This document shows, one piece after another, positions 5,668 to 6,243 of a stretch of DNA of 6,243 bases. How positions within the stretch are numbered: the stretch's first letter is position 1; each line of letters starts with the position of its first letter. The notes under the pieces were generated by a model. That model ran no database searches. It saw only the letters and a list, made by a program, of their open reading frames with translations, and was not told where the DNA came from. The position numbers and the translations under genes were made by a program. This DNA comes from an uncultured Caulobacterales bacterium (GTDB lineage Bacteria > Pseudomonadota > Alphaproteobacteria > Caulobacterales > Maricaulaceae), in the NCBI GenBank assembly GCA_937981945.1, contig CALJNJ010000184.1, positions 1 to 6,243 on the forward strand, written 5' to 3'.

Positions 5668-6243
5668 TGGATCTGGAAGCCCGGATAGATCGACTGGAAA
5701 GCCTCGATGCTATCCGGCAGCTCGTGTCTAAATATTCGCTCACGCTCGATATGAGAGATCTGGATGCCCATGTAAATTTGTTCGCAGAAGATATTCGGGT
5801 CAGCCGAGAGCTGACCGGGCGCTTTCATTTGAAAGCCTGGCTGGATGATACCCTCAGATTACAGTTCACCGGGACATCTCATCATATCGGCAATCACGTT
5901 ATCGAATTTGATGATGAGGATAACGCTCATGGCGTGGTCTATTCCAAAAATGAACATGAAACGCCCCGCGAGGACGGCGGTACAGACTGGGTCATCATGC
6001 AGATGATGTATTGGGACAATTACGAGCGTTTGGATGGCGCCTGGTATTTTCGGCGGCGGCTTCCGTGCTACTGGTATGCGACCGACCTGAATGCCCCGCC
6101 CGTCGGCTCTGACAAAATGCGCTGGCCCGATCGGCAGCCTTATGAAGGCGCCTATCACGAACTCTTCCCCAGTTGGGAAAGCTTTTGGAAAAACCCGCCC
6201 AAAGACGGCGAAACGCCGGAAGTTTCTGCGCCCGCTCCGATTG
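5667..6243 (+). CDS. SnoaL/NTF2-like protein, possible dehydratase or isomerase, C-terminus cut by window edge
   Basis: From ATG 5667-5669 the frame runs open for 192 codons to the window end. The N-terminus is a charged helix (LEARIDRLESLDAIRQL) followed by KYSLTLDMRDLDAHVNLFAEDI, the usual entry of the SnoaL_4 branch of the NTF2-like cone fold. Y23 and D28 (Tyr-x4-Asp) and H72/H73 in SHHIGNHVIEF can be aligned with the catalytic Tyr, Asp and His I recall from the bile-acid 7-alpha-dehydratase BaiE. Later segments (MMYWDNYERLDGAWYFRRR) are the usual last strands of the fold. Family members include dehydratases, steroid isomerases, cyclases and small subunits without catalysis, so the activity is a guess. 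At more than 190 residues it is already longer than many members, with a Pro-rich tail after about residue 178. It has no strong ribosome site of its own and is joined to the SDR by a 1-nt TGATG overlap. Confidence 0.85.
   Translation, partial: MDLEARIDRLESLDAIRQLVSKYSLTLDMRDLDAHVNLFAEDIRVSRELTGRFHLKAWLDDTLRLQFTGTSHHIGNHVIEFDDEDNAHGVVYSKNEHETPREDGGTDWVIMQMMYWDNYERLDGAWYFRRRLPCYWYATDLNAPPVGSDKMRWPDRQPYEGAYHELFPSWESFWKNPPKDGETPEVSAPAPI

Noticed and set aside
5387..5743. 118-codon open frame on the minus strand
   Set aside because: It is antisense to the conserved end of the rightward SDR and the start of the SnoaL-like gene; its Arg/Ser-rich translation is typical of a shadow frame.
5859..6158. 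99-codon open frame on the minus strand
   Set aside because: The plus strand here encodes the SnoaL-like protein with a coherent fold pattern, so this frame is a shadow.
1..6243. tRNA, rRNA, CRISPR, insertion sequence or attachment site
   Set aside because: No cloverleaf, repeat-spacer array, transposase frame or terminal repeat was seen; nearly all of the window is coding.

Overview
The window holds two divergent, tightly packed gene groups that share one central intergenic region (4670-4890). The base composition is moderate. A lipoprotein signal on one sulfatase and gene families common in Proteobacteria suggest a Gram-negative, probably marine or aquatic proteobacterium. This placement rests on gene content only; there is no rRNA or taxonomic marker.

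Leftward (minus) group, in transcription order: a Rieske non-heme iron oxygenase resembling the KshA / DAF-36 / Neverland steroid oxygenases (3554-4669); a short-chain dehydrogenase with NAD-type features (2802-3557); a lipoprotein formylglycine-type sulfatase resembling arylsulfatase B (1245-2798); and a metallo-beta-lactamase-fold protein of the zinc alkylsulfatase (SdsA1-like) type that runs off the left edge (1-1252). Junctions are a 4-nt ATGA overlap, a 3-nt gap and an 8-nt overlap, so this is almost certainly one translationally coupled operon.

Rightward (plus) group: a GTG-initiated short-chain dehydrogenase with NADP-type features (4891-5667), joined by a TGATG overlap to a SnoaL/NTF2-like protein that runs off the right edge (5667-6243). 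The latter keeps a Tyr-x4-Asp and a His that can be aligned with the bile-acid dehydratase BaiE.

Taken together (inference), the cluster looks like a catabolic module for a sulfated polycyclic compound, with a sulfated steroid or sterol-like molecule the most attractive guess. Two unrelated sulfatases, both carrying export or anchoring signals, would remove sulfate outside the cytoplasm. A Rieske oxygenase, two dehydrogenases of opposite cofactor type and a possible dehydratase would then act on the core inside. No regulator, transporter, ferredoxin/reductase partner, mobile element, RNA gene or CRISPR is visible. The intergenic region carries a 12-bp inverted repeat, phased TTGCG motifs and a hairpin just before the oxygenase gene, and is the likely control point.
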